The notes: a model not told the origin generated them from the sequence alone. DNA of 36,820 nucleotides from Flavobacteriales bacterium (GCA_030828175.1 JAURDB010000007.1:1-36820); one strand, 5' to 3'; counted from the stretch's first letter, positions 15,190-23,942 are shown. Made by a program: numbers and translations.

Positions 15190-16839
15190 TCAGTTTCCAG
15201 AAGGAGAACCGCCTTCCCTGGAAGGATTTTGTGGCCCTCCTCCGCTTTGTCCACCGTTTCCACGGCGGCGGTTCTTGTTGCGTCGGCGTTTGTTGTTTCC
15301 GCCTCCTTGGCCACCTTCATTCCGCTGAGCTTGGGGACCGTCACTTCCCGAACCGCGGTCGGGGCCAATTCCTGGGCTGTTGTCGCCCCTTCGGCGGTCG
15401 CCTCGGCCGCGTCCTTTGCCACCGCCAGGGCCTCCACCGCGTCGTTCTCCTCCGTGACCTCTTCGGTCGTGCCCGCCCCCTCGGCCTCCGCGGCCTCCGC
15501 TGCCTCCTCTTCCGCCCCGCCCGGATGGTGCATTGGGGTCGTACTGCGGACCTTCTCCAAGTTCTTCGGGCAGGGGTTCCTTGCGGACTTCCATGCCGAT
15601 GAGCTTTTCGATGCGCGAGAAAGAGCGCATTTCTCCCGGGGTGATCAATGTGATTCCGACGCCTCCCCTTCCTGCGCGTGCCGTGCGGCCGATTCGGTGC
15701 ACATAATCTTCTTCGTTGGGAGGCACATCGTAGTTGATGACCATCTCGATGTTGTCGATGTCGATGCCGCGGCTGACCACATCGGTGGCGACCAAGACGT
15801 GGATTTTGCGGTTCCGGAAATTGCGCATGACCTCTTCCCTGTCTTTCTGTTCCAGGTCGGAGCTGATGGAACCAACGTTGAGTCCCGCTTTCGAGAGCGA
15901 ACGGGCGATGATGGAAATGCTCCGTTTCCGGCTGGAGAACACGATGACGGACTCCAGTCCACGGTCCTTGAGCAGGCTTACCAGAAGTTTGGGCTTTTGG
16001 TCGTCGTGTACCGGATAAGCAGCCTGCATCACCTTCTCGGCCGGACGCGACAGCGCGATTTGCACCGTTACGGGGTCCTTGAGCATCGATTGCGCCAACT
16101 TGCCGATTCGCTCCGGCATGGTGGCGCTGAAAAGCAGGGTCTGCCGGTCGGGGTTGCATTGCTCGGCAATGCGGTTGATGTCGCCGAGGAAGCCCATGTC
16201 GAGCATGCGGTCCGCTTCATCCAGGATCAAAACATGCAGCTTGGAAAGGTCCACGTAGCCGAGGTTCATGTGGCTGATCATGCGGCCGGGCGTAACGATG
16301 GCAATGTCCACCCCTGTTGTGAGGGCGTTCTTCTCGCGGTCGAAGTCGCTTCCACTTCCACCTCCATAAATGGAGACACTGGACGTGCCCGAAAAGTAGC
16401 CGAAGCCTTCACAAGCCTGGTCGATTTGCAAGGCCAACTCCCTGGTGGGCGTAATGATGAGACATTTGATGTGGTCTCCTCCCCCCGATTCATGGATGTT
16501 GTGCATCGTGGGCAACAAGAAGGCCGCGGTCTTGCCCGTTCCGGTTTGCGCGATGCCAATGAGGTCCCGGCCTTCGGTGATGGGGGGAATGGCCATGGCC
16601 TGGATGGGTGTGGCGACTTCGAAGCCCATGGCGTCGAGGCCCTCTTGCACGGCATCGCAGAGCGGCAGTTCCTTGAAGGGGATCTTGGGAGGTTCTTCCG
16701 GAGGCGTCTCGGCTTCTGGAGTTTCAATTTCGGCGTCCCGGGTCAGCGCTTCCTGCGCCTCGGCTTCTTTCTGGCCCTGTTCGGGCTGGGACGCATCCTG
16801 GGGTGCCAACGGTTCGTCGGCAGAGTGCGTGTCAATCAT
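15190..16839 (-). CDS. DEAD-box ATP-dependent RNA helicase with RGG-rich tail
   Basis: RhlE-type RNA helicase of 549 aa, likely acting in RNA unwinding, ribosome assembly or cold adaptation. An acidic Glu/Pro-rich N-terminal extension (1-52) precedes the core. Core motifs: Q motif with TPIQAMAIPP, Walker A AQTGTGKT, PTRELALQ, TPGRMISH, DEAD in LILDEADRMLDMGF, SAT in LFSATMPERI, and HRIGRTARAGRGG. From about residue 415 it has a long low-complexity tail of Gly/Arg/Asn (GRGGRGGSGGRGGRGGG; NKRRRNKNRRRG), typical of nonspecific RNA binding and possibly condensate formation. The 634 aa plus-strand ORF across it is a shadow caused by this biased composition. Confidence 0.95.
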   Translation of the reverse strand: MIDTHSADEPLAPQDASQPEQGQKEAEAQEALTRDAEIETPEAETPPEEPPKIPFKELPLCDAVQEGLDAMGFEVATPIQAMAIPPITEGRDLIGIAQTGTGKTAAFLLPTMHNIHESGGGDHIKCLIITPTRELALQIDQACEGFGYFSGTSSVSIYGGGSGSDFDREKNALTTGVDIAIVTPGRMISHMNLGYVDLSKLHVLILDEADRMLDMGFLGDINRIAEQCNPDRQTLLFSATMPERIGKLAQSMLKDPVTVQIALSRPAEKVMQAAYPVHDDQKPKLLVSLLKDRGLESVIVFSSRKRSISIIARSLSKAGLNVGSISSDLEQKDREEVMRNFRNRKIHVLVATDVVSRGIDIDNIEMVINYDVPPNEEDYVHRIGRTARAGRGGVGITLITPGEMRSFSRIEKLIGMEVRKEPLPEELGEGPQYDPNAPSGRGGRGGSGGRGGRGGGHDRRGHGGERRGGGPGGGKGRGRGDRRRGDNSPGIGPDRGSGSDGPQAQRNEGGQGGGNNKRRRNKNRRRGNGGQSGGGPQNPSREGGSPSGN

Positions 16840-16958
16840 GTAATGCTATCCGCTCTTGAAGCAGATGATGTAAAGGTCGGTGATCGCGTTCATACCTCGA
16901 CGCAGGTGAAGAATGTTGTCAAGAACGCAACCTTCCCCCCTTCCAACAGTTAAATTCA

Positions 16959-19649
16959 ATGCCGGCTGTGTCGCCTATGTGTCGCAAATTCTTTCTCTCA
17001 ACCCTCGCCCTGTTGGCAATGTCCATGACATTGCATGCGACGCACATTGTGGGGGGAGAGATCAGTTATGAGGATTTGGGAGGAGGTACCTATCGAATTC
17101 GGCTTGTGGTCTATCGGGATTGCGGCCCCGCGAATGCCAATGGGACAGGTTTTGATGATGCGGCTTCCGTCGGCATCTTCAACGCCGCCGGACAATTGAT
17201 CGATGTGGTCAACATCCCCATCTCCTTTCAAAACGTAAGTCAGGTGCCCGTGGTGTTGGAAAATCCCTGTGGGACTCCTCCGCCTTCGGTATGTGTGGAA
17301 CAGGCAGTGTATCAGCAAGTTGTGGAGATCGGTGAGTCCCCGAATGGTTTCACTTTGAGCTATCAACGTTGTTGTCGGAACCCATCCATCATCAATTTGA
17401 CCAATCCCGATGATGCCGGAGCCACTTTCACCACCCAGATTCCGGGTACGAATGTCACGGAAGATGACAACAGCAGTCCCGTATGGAACAGCTTGCCCCC
17501 CGTGGCCTTGTGTGCTGGGTTTGATTTTTTCTTTGACCACAGCGCTGCGGATGCAGATGGAGACAGCCTGGCCTATTCCCTTTGCTCCCCCATGTTTGGC
17601 GGGACCCCCAATGAACCGGCACCCAATCCGCCGAATGGTCCTCCTTACACCGATGTGAATTGGGCACCCGGTTATTCGGCCACCAATCCCATAGATGGAG
17701 ACCCTTCGTTTGAGATTGATCCGGTGACGGGCTTTTTGACAGGCATGCCGACACAGGCCGGGCAGTATGTCATTGGCATCTGTGTTGAGGAGTGGCGCGA
17801 TGGGCAATTGTTGAGCAATTCCAACCGCGATTTTCAATTCAATGTGACGGTCTGTGATCCGAACATCAGTTCCAATGTGGCAGTGCAGACCGGAAGCCAG
17901 CTGTGCATTGGGGAGACGATGGAGTTCCAACAGTTTTCCATCAACGCCACTTTTTTCCATTGGGATTTTGGTGTGCCGGGCATCGACTCTGACACCTCAA
18001 ACTTGGCATTTCCGTCCTTCACGTTTCCTGAGCCGGGGACGTACACGGTGACCCTTGTGGCCAATCCGGGTTGGCCTTGTGCCGATACAAGCGAGGCTGT
18101 TTACGATGTCTTTTCACCTGTCGAACCGGTTCTGGAAGTCACGGGATTCGATTGCTCCTCCGGCACGCCCGTGTTTGACTTTGGCACGACGGAAACCTAC
18201 AATGGTGCGGACTTCGCCTGGGAATTTGGTCCGCAGGCATCCAGCGCTGCAAGCAACTTGGCGGCCCCGGGCGGAATCGGCTTTCCCAGCATCGAGGATG
18301 TGGAAGCGGAGTTGACCATCGTTCAAAACGGATGCGTGGGCGCTGGCATCTTGGATTGGACGCCGCCACCTCCCCCCAATGCCGTCATTGCTCCGCAAGA
18401 GGATTTCTGCACGGGTTTCACGCTTGCATTCGACAACAACAGTGTGGGAGGTGCCTCTTTCATCTGGACTTTTGGTGAGCCGGGAAACGACGATGTGAGC
18501 TATGATGCTTTTCCCACTTGGACCTATGATGGCCCGGGTACCTACGAAGTCCAATTGGTCGCCTTGGCGGAATTTCAATGTCCGGATACCACCACGGAAG
18601 TCTTCGAGGTGGCGTGGTTGCTCGAGCCGTTTTTCGAGACACCCGAGCCGGAGTGCTTCGAGGAGCACAGTTTTGGATTTGAGGTGTTGGGGGTCACCGA
18701 TCCCAATGCCACTTACTCATGGAATTATGCGCCCGGAACCGCAGCCATTGAGGCCGGCCCATTGCTGCAAGGGTTGTCCTTCCCCGAGCCCGGAGTCTAT
18801 ACCGTGGAAGTAGTGGTGACGGCGGAAGGATGCGAAAGGGATTATGAGACAGAGGTGGAGGTCCTGTCCGACCCTTCCATTGCTTTTGACGGAGGCCCGG
18901 TATCGGGCTGTCCTCCCCTGCCCGTGAGTTTTGCGAACTACTCCCAAACGGAGACTGCGGCGAGTTACACTTGGTATTTCGGCGATGGCTCTTCTTCCAA
19001 TGCGGTGAACCCCACGCACATTTATGCATTGCCCGGTGACTACACCGTTACACTGGAGATGTCGACCTCGGGCTATTGCGTGCAGGAGTTGGCTTCGGTC
19101 CAGACGGCTTTCGTGCAAGTACTTCCGGTGCCGACGGCCGATTTTTTGATGGAACCCACCCTCGTGGACATCCTTGAACCGGTGGTTCAATACCAGGACT
19201 TGAGCAGCGGTGCGGTGCAGCATTACTACAACTTCGGTGATGGCGGATCCTCCACCGATGCGTCGGGTACATATGTATTTCAGGGCGCTGGCGTGTTTGA
19301 CGTGACACAGACTGTAATCAACGAGTATGGCTGCGTCGCAACGGCACAAGGCGAAGTGGGCGTCAATGGAACGCTGTTCTATGCCCCCAACACCTTCACA
19401 CCCAACAACGACGGGATCAATGACCGATGGATACCGACCACTACGGGCTTGTCGGCCTATCACTGCAAGGTCTACAACCGTTGGGGTGAGTTGGTATTTG
19501 AGACGGAGGATGCCGCGGAGGGTTGGTTGGGCAATGCCCGGAACGGTGATCATTATGCACCCGATGGCATCTACCTGTATGAGGTTTATCTGGAGGACCA
19601 GCTGAGGATTCCCTTCACCTATTCCGGCAGAATTCAACTGGTCCGGTGA
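16959..19649 (+). CDS. PKD-repeat surface protein with T9SS type B (gliding-associated) C-terminal domain
   Basis: Very large exported protein, 896 aa from ATG 16959; ATG 16977 (MCRKFFLSTLALLAMSMTLHA) gives a cleaner signal peptide and is likely the true start. The N-terminal domain begins ATHIVGGEISYEDLGGGTYRIRLVVYRDC, a pattern I associate with Bacteroidota gliding-associated proteins, and is rich in paired Cys. About six PKD-like units follow (FHWDFGVPG with FPEPGTYTVTLV, FIWTFGEPG with YDGPGTYEVQLV, YTWYFGDGSSSNAVNPTHIYALPGDYTVTLEM and others). The C-terminus (FYAPNTFTPNNDGINDRWIP, YNRWGELVFET, GIYLYEVYL) is the type B sorting domain of SprB-like T9SS substrates. It probably acts as an adhesin or matrix protein at the cell surface. 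Confidence 0.92.
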   Translation: MPAVSPMCRKFFLSTLALLAMSMTLHATHIVGGEISYEDLGGGTYRIRLVVYRDCGPANANGTGFDDAASVGIFNAAGQLIDVVNIPISFQNVSQVPVVLENPCGTPPPSVCVEQAVYQQVVEIGESPNGFTLSYQRCCRNPSIINLTNPDDAGATFTTQIPGTNVTEDDNSSPVWNSLPPVALCAGFDFFFDHSAADADGDSLAYSLCSPMFGGTPNEPAPNPPNGPPYTDVNWAPGYSATNPIDGDPSFEIDPVTGFLTGMPTQAGQYVIGICVEEWRDGQLLSNSNRDFQFNVTVCDPNISSNVAVQTGSQLCIGETMEFQQFSINATFFHWDFGVPGIDSDTSNLAFPSFTFPEPGTYTVTLVANPGWPCADTSEAVYDVFSPVEPVLEVTGFDCSSGTPVFDFGTTETYNGADFAWEFGPQASSAASNLAAPGGIGFPSIEDVEAELTIVQNGCVGAGILDWTPPPPPNAVIAPQEDFCTGFTLAFDNNSVGGASFIWTFGEPGNDDVSYDAFPTWTYDGPGTYEVQLVALAEFQCPDTTTEVFEVAWLLEPFFETPEPECFEEHSFGFEVLGVTDPNATYSWNYAPGTAAIEAGPLLQGLSFPEPGVYTVEVVVTAEGCERDYETEVEVLSDPSIAFDGGPVSGCPPLPVSFANYSQTETAASYTWYFGDGSSSNAVNPTHIYALPGDYTVTLEMSTSGYCVQELASVQTAFVQVLPVPTADFLMEPTLVDILEPVVQYQDLSSGAVQHYYNFGDGGSSTDASGTYVFQGAGVFDVTQTVINEYGCVATAQGEVGVNGTLFYAPNTFTPNNDGINDRWIPTTTGLSAYHCKVYNRWGELVFETEDAAEGWLGNARNGDHYAPDGIYLYEVYLEDQLRIPFTYSGRIQLVR

Positions 19650-19668
19650 GGCCGTTTGGGATTCTGCT

Positions 19669-19681
19669 TACCTTTTCCACA
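19669..19681 (+). promoter_or_regulatory. Putative -7 element overlapping a DnaA-box match, upstream of the DUF3276 gene
   Basis: TACCTTTT (19669-19676) matches five of six fixed positions of TAnnTTTG and lies 17 bases before the ATG at 19694. TTTTCCACA (19673-19681) fits the relaxed DnaA box TTWTNCACA and overlaps it. A GGAG purine run sits just before the start codon. If both assignments are right, DnaA binding here would block the promoter. Seen by eye only; no exhaustive motif scan was possible. Confidence 0.35.
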
Positions 19682-19693
19682 CAAATCGGAGTT

Positions 19694-20065
19694 ATGGAAG
19701 GCGATCGCAATCAATCGAGTTGGGGTAGAAATGACCGGCGTGAGGAGGACGTACATACCATTGCCGTCAAGGCAGGTAAGCGCACGTATTTCTTTGATAT
19801 CCGAGCGACCCGGGCCAAGGACCTCTATCTGACAATCACGGAGAGCAAGCGGCAGACGCACGCCTCTGGAGAGGTTTCCTACACCAAGCACAAGCTTTTT
19901 CTGTACAAGGAAGACTTTGAGAAGTTCAGTGATGGCTTGCGCGATTCGTTGGACAAAATCTCGGAATTGCAGGGCACCGACGGCTTCCAATCCGGTGAAC
20001 ACAACGGTCCGCTTGACAGCGAACTGGACAGCAGCGGCGAAGACGTCGATTTCGACACGTTGTGA
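19694..20065 (+). CDS. DUF3276 (PUR-domain) family protein
   Basis: Small protein of 123 aa with the PUR-like fold of DUF3276, a family common in Bacteroidota and distantly related to eukaryotic Pur-alpha single-stranded nucleic-acid binders. The core reads VHTIAVKAGKRTYFFDIRATRAKDLYLTITESKR and KHKLFLYKEDFEKFSDGLRDSLD; an acidic tail (DSELDSSGEDVDFDTL) follows. ATG 19694 is chosen over the GTG at 19646, which adds residues without family resemblance. Role is likely DNA or RNA binding; the target is unknown. It stands between the large T9SS gene and the UPF0173-parAB cluster and has candidate promoter and DnaA-box elements of its own. Confidence 0.88.
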   Translation: MEGDRNQSSWGRNDRREEDVHTIAVKAGKRTYFFDIRATRAKDLYLTITESKRQTHASGEVSYTKHKLFLYKEDFEKFSDGLRDSLDKISELQGTDGFQSGEHNGPLDSELDSSGEDVDFDTL

Positions 20066-20096
20066 GTTTCCCTGGCCTCACTGCGGTGGGGTTTCG

Positions 20097-20105
20097 TGTG
20101 GATAA
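20097..20105 (-). promoter_or_regulatory. Perfect DnaA box (TTATCCACA on the minus strand)
   Basis: TGTGGATAA on the plus strand is the exact complement of the consensus DnaA box TTATCCACA. It lies in the 90-base gap between the DUF3276 gene and the UPF0173 gene, about 50 bases before the latter's ATG and about 750 bases before parA. A perfect 9-mer is expected by chance less than once in a window of this size, but one box alone does not prove function. Confidence 0.5.
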
Positions 20106-20119
20106 ATCGCAGCCTCCAA

Positions 20120-20143
20120 GGGGGTGGCCCCCGGTTATATTTG
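20120..20143 (+). promoter_or_regulatory. Inverted repeat and perfect -7 element upstream of the UPF0173-parAB cluster
   Basis: GGGGG-TGG-CCCCC (20120-20132) is a perfect 5-bp inverted repeat. Three bases later TATATTTG (20136-20143) matches the Bacteroidota -7 element TAnnTTTG at every fixed position, 12 bases before the ATG at 20156. No clear -33 TTTG was found at the usual spacing. The inverted repeat sits where an activator or repressor could touch polymerase. Together with the DnaA box upstream this looks like the promoter of the parAB cluster. Confidence 0.5.
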
Positions 20144-20155
20144 AGGTTCCCACTC

Positions 20156-20854
20156 ATGGACCTCACATTCCTTGGACATAGCTGTTTTCTCTTGGTTTCA
20201 GGGGACGTGCGCGTCGTGGTGGACCCTTTCATCTCATCCAATCCATTGGCGGAAGGTGTGAATTTGGATGCACTGGATCCCTCCCATGTTTTGCTCACGC
20301 ACGGACATGAGGACCATGTGGCCGATGCGGAAGCCTTGTTGCGCTCCAGTGGGGCTGAGTTGATTGCGCCTTACGAAGTGGCTACCTGGTTTGGAGCCAT
20401 GGGAATGGAACGCATTCGTCCAATCAATCCTGGGGCAGACTTTGAGATCCAGGAAGGCAGCTCCAGCTGCAGACTCCGGGTGGTGGGGGCTGTACATTCC
20501 TCAACCTTGCCGGACGGCACGCCAGGAGGTGTGGCTTGCGGGTACATTCTCGAAGGAAGTGGCGTTCGCGTCTACCATGCAGGCGATACGGACCTCTCCA
20601 TGGAGATGGAGTTGATCGGAAGATTCTGGACGCCGGATTGGTCCATTCTCCCCATTGGTGGCACTTTCACCATGGGGTACGTGGATGTTCCCGCTGCCAT
20701 GCAAATGTTGCAATGCCGAAATGTCGTCGGTATGCATTACGATACATTCCCTCCCATTTCCATAGACAAGGAAAAGGCTTTGCGCACCGTTGAGGAAGCA
20801 GGAGGAGCATTGTTGCTCCCCGAAGTGGGCAAGGGATTCAAAATGAAAAAATGA
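20156..20854 (+). CDS. UPF0173 family metal-dependent hydrolase
   Basis: Metallo-beta-lactamase-fold hydrolase of the UPF0173/UlaG-like group, 232 aa. The metal site is visible as HGHEDH in VLLTHGHEDHVADAEAL, with a later His/Asp set in YHAGDTDLSMEME and GMHYDTFPPI. The N-terminus MDLTFLGHSCFLLVSGDVRVVVDPFIS is canonical for the family and fixes the start at ATG 20156. The physiological substrate of the family is not established. The stop overlaps the parA start (ATGA), so expression is coupled to chromosome segregation genes. Whether that coupling is functional or just shared promoter use is not known. Confidence 0.92.
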   Translation: MDLTFLGHSCFLLVSGDVRVVVDPFISSNPLAEGVNLDALDPSHVLLTHGHEDHVADAEALLRSSGAELIAPYEVATWFGAMGMERIRPINPGADFEIQEGSSSCRLRVVGAVHSSTLPDGTPGGVACGYILEGSGVRVYHAGDTDLSMEMELIGRFWTPDWSILPIGGTFTMGYVDVPAAMQMLQCRNVVGMHYDTFPPISIDKEKALRTVEEAGGALLLPEVGKGFKMKK

Positions 20855-21711
20855 CCATGGGCAAAATCATCGCCATAGCAAACCAAAAAGGCGGCGTGGG
20901 CAAGACCACGACTGCCATCAACCTCGGTGCGAGCCTGGGAGCATTGGAGTACAGGACCCTTCTGGTGGATGCGGATCCACAGGCCAACTCGAGCTCGGGT
21001 GTGGGTGTGGATCCGAAATCGGTGGAGACCGGAACCTACCAGTGCCTGGTGGAGGGAACGGAAGCCAAGGCTGCCATTGTGGAAACGGGCAACCCGAACC
21101 TTTGGCTCCTCCCCTCCCACATCGACCTCGTTGGCGCAGAAATCGAGTTGATCAGTGAACCTGAAAGGGAACGCAGAATGCGTGCGGCGTTGGAGCCGTT
21201 GCGCGAAGACTTTGACTTCATTCTGATTGACTGTTCTCCTTCTCTGGGTCTGATCACCTTGAATGCTTTGACTGCGGCGGACAGTGTGGTCATACCGGTA
21301 CAGTGCGAGTATTTCGCCTTGGAGGGGTTGGGTAAGTTGCTCAACACCATCAAAATTGTGCAGGGCGGACTGAATCCGGAGCTGGGGATTGAGGGCATTC
21401 TGCTGACGATGTATGACACCCGGCTCAGGTTGTCGAATCAGGTGGTGGAAGAAGTGCGGATGCACTTCCGTGACATGGTGTTCGACACCTTGATTCACCG
21501 CAATACCCGCCTCGGTGAGGCGCCGAGTCATGGAGAAACCATCGTGATGCACGATGCCACCTGTAAGGGGGCCATCAACTACCTGAACCTGGCGCGGGAA
21601 ATCCTTCAGAAGAACGACCTCACGAAATTGCCCAATGCCGAGAAGTTCATCGATGCCGATGCTGGAATCGCTGCAGCGGGAACCGCGGAAGGTGCGGTAG
21701 GATTGAACTGA
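20851..21711 (+). CDS. parA: ParA/Soj chromosome-partitioning ATPase
   Basis: Walker-type ATPase that dimerises with ATP, coats DNA nonspecifically and moves ParB-parS complexes apart. The deviant Walker A (NQKGGVGKTTTAINLGASL) begins near residue 10; the DADPQANSSSG and LIDCSPSLGLITLNAL motifs follow. It has 286 aa without a long N-terminal HTH, as in chromosomal Soj-type ParA. The start is ATG 20851 overlapping the preceding TGA; ATG 20857 is two codons in. parB follows after 13 bases. Confidence 0.95.
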   Translation: MTMGKIIAIANQKGGVGKTTTAINLGASLGALEYRTLLVDADPQANSSSGVGVDPKSVETGTYQCLVEGTEAKAAIVETGNPNLWLLPSHIDLVGAEIELISEPERERRMRAALEPLREDFDFILIDCSPSLGLITLNALTAADSVVIPVQCEYFALEGLGKLLNTIKIVQGGLNPELGIEGILLTMYDTRLRLSNQVVEEVRMHFRDMVFDTLIHRNTRLGEAPSHGETIVMHDATCKGAINYLNLAREILQKNDLTKLPNAEKFIDADAGIAAAGTAEGAVGLN

Positions 21712-21724
21712 GGGGAAGGACGTG

Positions 21725-22672
21725 ATGTCGAAGAATTCAAAAAAGCCCGCTTTGGGACGAGGTTTGGGCGCTTTGCTGGATGCCCAGCAGGCCGGACGCT
21801 CGGGCAAGTCTGTGCCTTTTGAGGAAGGCAGGGAAGCGCCTCCGACCTCGGCAGCAGGTGAACCAGCCATAGACATGGCAGGAAGGGTGGCACTGTTGCC
21901 CATTTCCGCCATTGAGGCCAACCCGGATCAGCCAAGGCGCACTTTTGAGCCTTTTGCGCTCGAGGAATTGGCGGACAGCATCCGGACGTTGGGCATCATC
22001 CAACCGCTGACGGTGCGCAGAAAGAGTGCGGCCAAATACCAATTGATTTCGGGTGAACGGCGATTCCGGGCATCCCAGATTGCAGGATTGGACCAGGTTC
22101 CCGCCTATGTTCGGGAGGCCAACGACCAGGAAATGCTGGAAATGGCCTTGGTCGAGAACATACAGCGGGAGGATTTGGATGCGATCGAGGTCGCCATCAG
22201 TTTTCGGCGTCTCATGGAGGAGTGTTCGCTGACGCAGGAAGAGCTGGCGGCTCGGGTCGGAAAGCAACGTTCGACGGTGGCGAATTACATCCGATTGTTG
22301 GGTTTGCCTGCCGATGTTCAGCAGTCGGTGGCAACGGGACACCTCAGCTTCGGTCACGCGCGTGTATTGGCAGGTTTGCAGGAGCCGAAGAACCAAAAGG
22401 CATTGTTCCGTCGCATTCTCGAGAAGGGGCTCAATGTGCGACAAACCGAACGAGAGGCCAGTGAGATGCTGGGGCGGAAGCCATCACGCAAAACGGTGCG
22501 TGCAGCGGCCTTGAGTTTGCAGATGCAAACCATGCGGGCCCATTTGCGGAGTCGTTTTGGGGGTCGTTCTCTCGAAGTGAAGGCCCGGGAAGATGGAGCG
22601 GGTCGGATTGAGTTGTATTTCGAGGACGCGGAGGACTTGCAGCAGCTGATGGACGAACTCGGGGCCCGTTGA
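21725..22672 (+). CDS. parB: ParB/Spo0J chromosome-partitioning protein
   Basis: CTP-dependent clamp that loads at parS and directs ParA action. The N-terminus (KKPALGRGLGALLDA) is the ParA-stimulating segment. The CTPase/ParB-N domain shows EANPDQPRRTFEPFALEELADSI, GERRFRASQIAGLDQVPAYVR and ALVENIQREDLDAIEVAISFRRLMEE. The HTH is at TQEELAARVGKQRSTVANYIRLLGLP, and the C-terminal ~50 residues are the dimerisation domain. ATG 21725 is used; the ORF track extends by one GTG codon. The stop shares one base with the next ATG (TGATG). I found no clean parS palindrome nearby. Confidence 0.95.
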   Translation: MSKNSKKPALGRGLGALLDAQQAGRSGKSVPFEEGREAPPTSAAGEPAIDMAGRVALLPISAIEANPDQPRRTFEPFALEELADSIRTLGIIQPLTVRRKSAAKYQLISGERRFRASQIAGLDQVPAYVREANDQEMLEMALVENIQREDLDAIEVAISFRRLMEECSLTQEELAARVGKQRSTVANYIRLLGLPADVQQSVATGHLSFGHARVLAGLQEPKNQKALFRRILEKGLNVRQTEREASEMLGRKPSRKTVRAAALSLQMQTMRAHLRSRFGGRSLEVKAREDGAGRIELYFEDAEDLQQLMDELGAR

Positions 22673-23229
22673 TGGACTTCCGGTGTTGCCTTTTGTTGCT
22701 GTTGGGTGGGTTGTCTGCAGGGCCATGTCAGGCGCAGAGCCTGGAAACGATGGAAGGCCGCAGGGAACGCATCGCGCGTACCACAAGACACAGCGCTCTC
22801 ATCCCGGGTTGGGGCCAGATTGACAACGGAAAATGGTGGAAAGTACCCATCGTCTACGGTGCGCTGGGAGTGAGCGGATATTTCATTCAATGGGAGGGCG
22901 GTCAGTACAAGGAGTATCGGGACGGATACAGAGCCATGACCGATGACGATCCCGAGACGGTCTATGTGACCCAGTTCAATGCCCAGCAGGTATTGGATCG
23001 CCGGGACTTCCACCGCTCCAATCTGGAGCAGTCCATTCTCACTTTTGCCCTTCTCTGGGGTGCGCAGGTGGTAGATGCTCATGTGGACGCCCACCTGTTC
23101 GGTTTTGATGTTTCTGAGGACCTGGGCTTTGTTCCCGGGACGGGCCCTGTGATGGGCTTGCGCCTGACACGTTTCCTGGATTGCAACCGAGGGTCGGGGT
23201 CCTGCATCCAGCCAAAGACAAAGCGATGA
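22672..23229 (+). CDS. DUF5683 domain-containing protein
   Basis: Small exported or membrane protein of 185 aa. A signal-like N-terminus (MDFRCCLLLLLGGLSAGPCQAQ) precedes the DUF5683 core: RHSALIPGWGQIDNGKWWKVPIVYGALGVSGYFI and later NLEQSILTFALLWGAQVVDAHVDAHLFGFDVS. The PGWGQ start and the conserved Asp/His pair near the C-terminus are typical. The function of the family is unknown; it regularly sits between parB and dapB/lepB in Bacteroidota, which is the arrangement here. The start (ATG 22672) overlaps the parB stop by one base, and the stop overlaps the dapB ATG as ATGA. Confidence 0.88.
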   Translation: MDFRCCLLLLLGGLSAGPCQAQSLETMEGRRERIARTTRHSALIPGWGQIDNGKWWKVPIVYGALGVSGYFIQWEGGQYKEYRDGYRAMTDDDPETVYVTQFNAQQVLDRRDFHRSNLEQSILTFALLWGAQVVDAHVDAHLFGFDVSEDLGFVPGTGPVMGLRLTRFLDCNRGSGSCIQPKTKR

Positions 23230-23903
23230 GATTGTTGGTGATTGGAGACGGTCGAATGGGGCGGGCTGTCATGGCTGCTGCGGAAGAGATGGGCCATGAG
23301 GTGGTAGGCTGTCTCGGAAGAGAAGGGTTCTCCCAGGCCCAATGGCCGGATGCAGATGTGGCCATTGAATTCACGGCTCCGGAGAGCGCCCTGGATGTGT
23401 TTGCGGCTTGCAGGAAAAGAGGGGTCCCCTTGGTCAGTGGGACCACAGGTTGGGAAGCGCATTGGATGGAGGTAGAACGCGCTGCCGTGGCGTCCCGTCA
23501 TCGGATGGTGTGGTCTTCGAATTTTTCCGTGGGAGTATATCTCTTCCGGAAAGCATTGCGCCATGTCGCAGACGTCATGAAGGAGCAATCGGACTATGTG
23601 CCGTCCGTTCACGAGGTGCACCACACGGGAAAGAAGGATGCACCCAGCGGAACCGCCAAAACCCTCCAGGGCGATTTGGCGTCCATGGGGCTGGGCCAGG
23701 TTTCCGTGACCGCCGAGCGCATAGCGGGCGTGCCGGGGACGCACACTGTGGAGTGGCACGGGCCGATAGACGCGGTGCAGCTGACGCACCATGCCCGCGG
23801 ACGCAGTGGTTTTGCCCGGGGAGCCGTGCAGGCAGCCGAATGGTTGATGAAGTTCCAGCCATCCGAGTGCACCATATTCGGCATGGATGACGTTTGGGGG
23901 TGA
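23226..23903 (+). CDS. dapB: 4-hydroxy-tetrahydrodipicolinate reductase
   Basis: NAD(P)H-dependent DapB of the lysine/meso-diaminopimelate pathway, feeding peptidoglycan synthesis. 225 aa from ATG 23226, where the family N-terminus MRLLVIGDGRMGRAV with its nucleotide-binding GxGxMG-like loop begins; the ORF-track start is too early. Motifs: SGTTGW, SSNFSVGVYLF, the catalytic EVHHTGKKDAPSGTA, and AVQLTHHARGRSGFARGAVQAAEWL. It is slightly shorter than the ~265-270 aa enterobacterial enzyme, as is common in Bacteroidota. The preceding gene overlaps by four bases, and lepB follows after 39 bases. Confidence 0.95.
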   Translation: MRLLVIGDGRMGRAVMAAAEEMGHEVVGCLGREGFSQAQWPDADVAIEFTAPESALDVFAACRKRGVPLVSGTTGWEAHWMEVERAAVASRHRMVWSSNFSVGVYLFRKALRHVADVMKEQSDYVPSVHEVHHTGKKDAPSGTAKTLQGDLASMGLGQVSVTAERIAGVPGTHTVEWHGPIDAVQLTHHARGRSGFARGAVQAAEWLMKFQPSECTIFGMDDVWG

Positions 23904-23942
23904 TATTGCACGCTCTTTGAATCCTGAGTCCTTTTTCGCCCC

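Noticed and set aside
15049-16953. 634 aa plus-strand ORF over msrB and the helicase
   Set aside because: Both minus-strand genes have full catalytic motifs. The ORF is kept open by the Gly/Arg-rich helicase tail read backwards.
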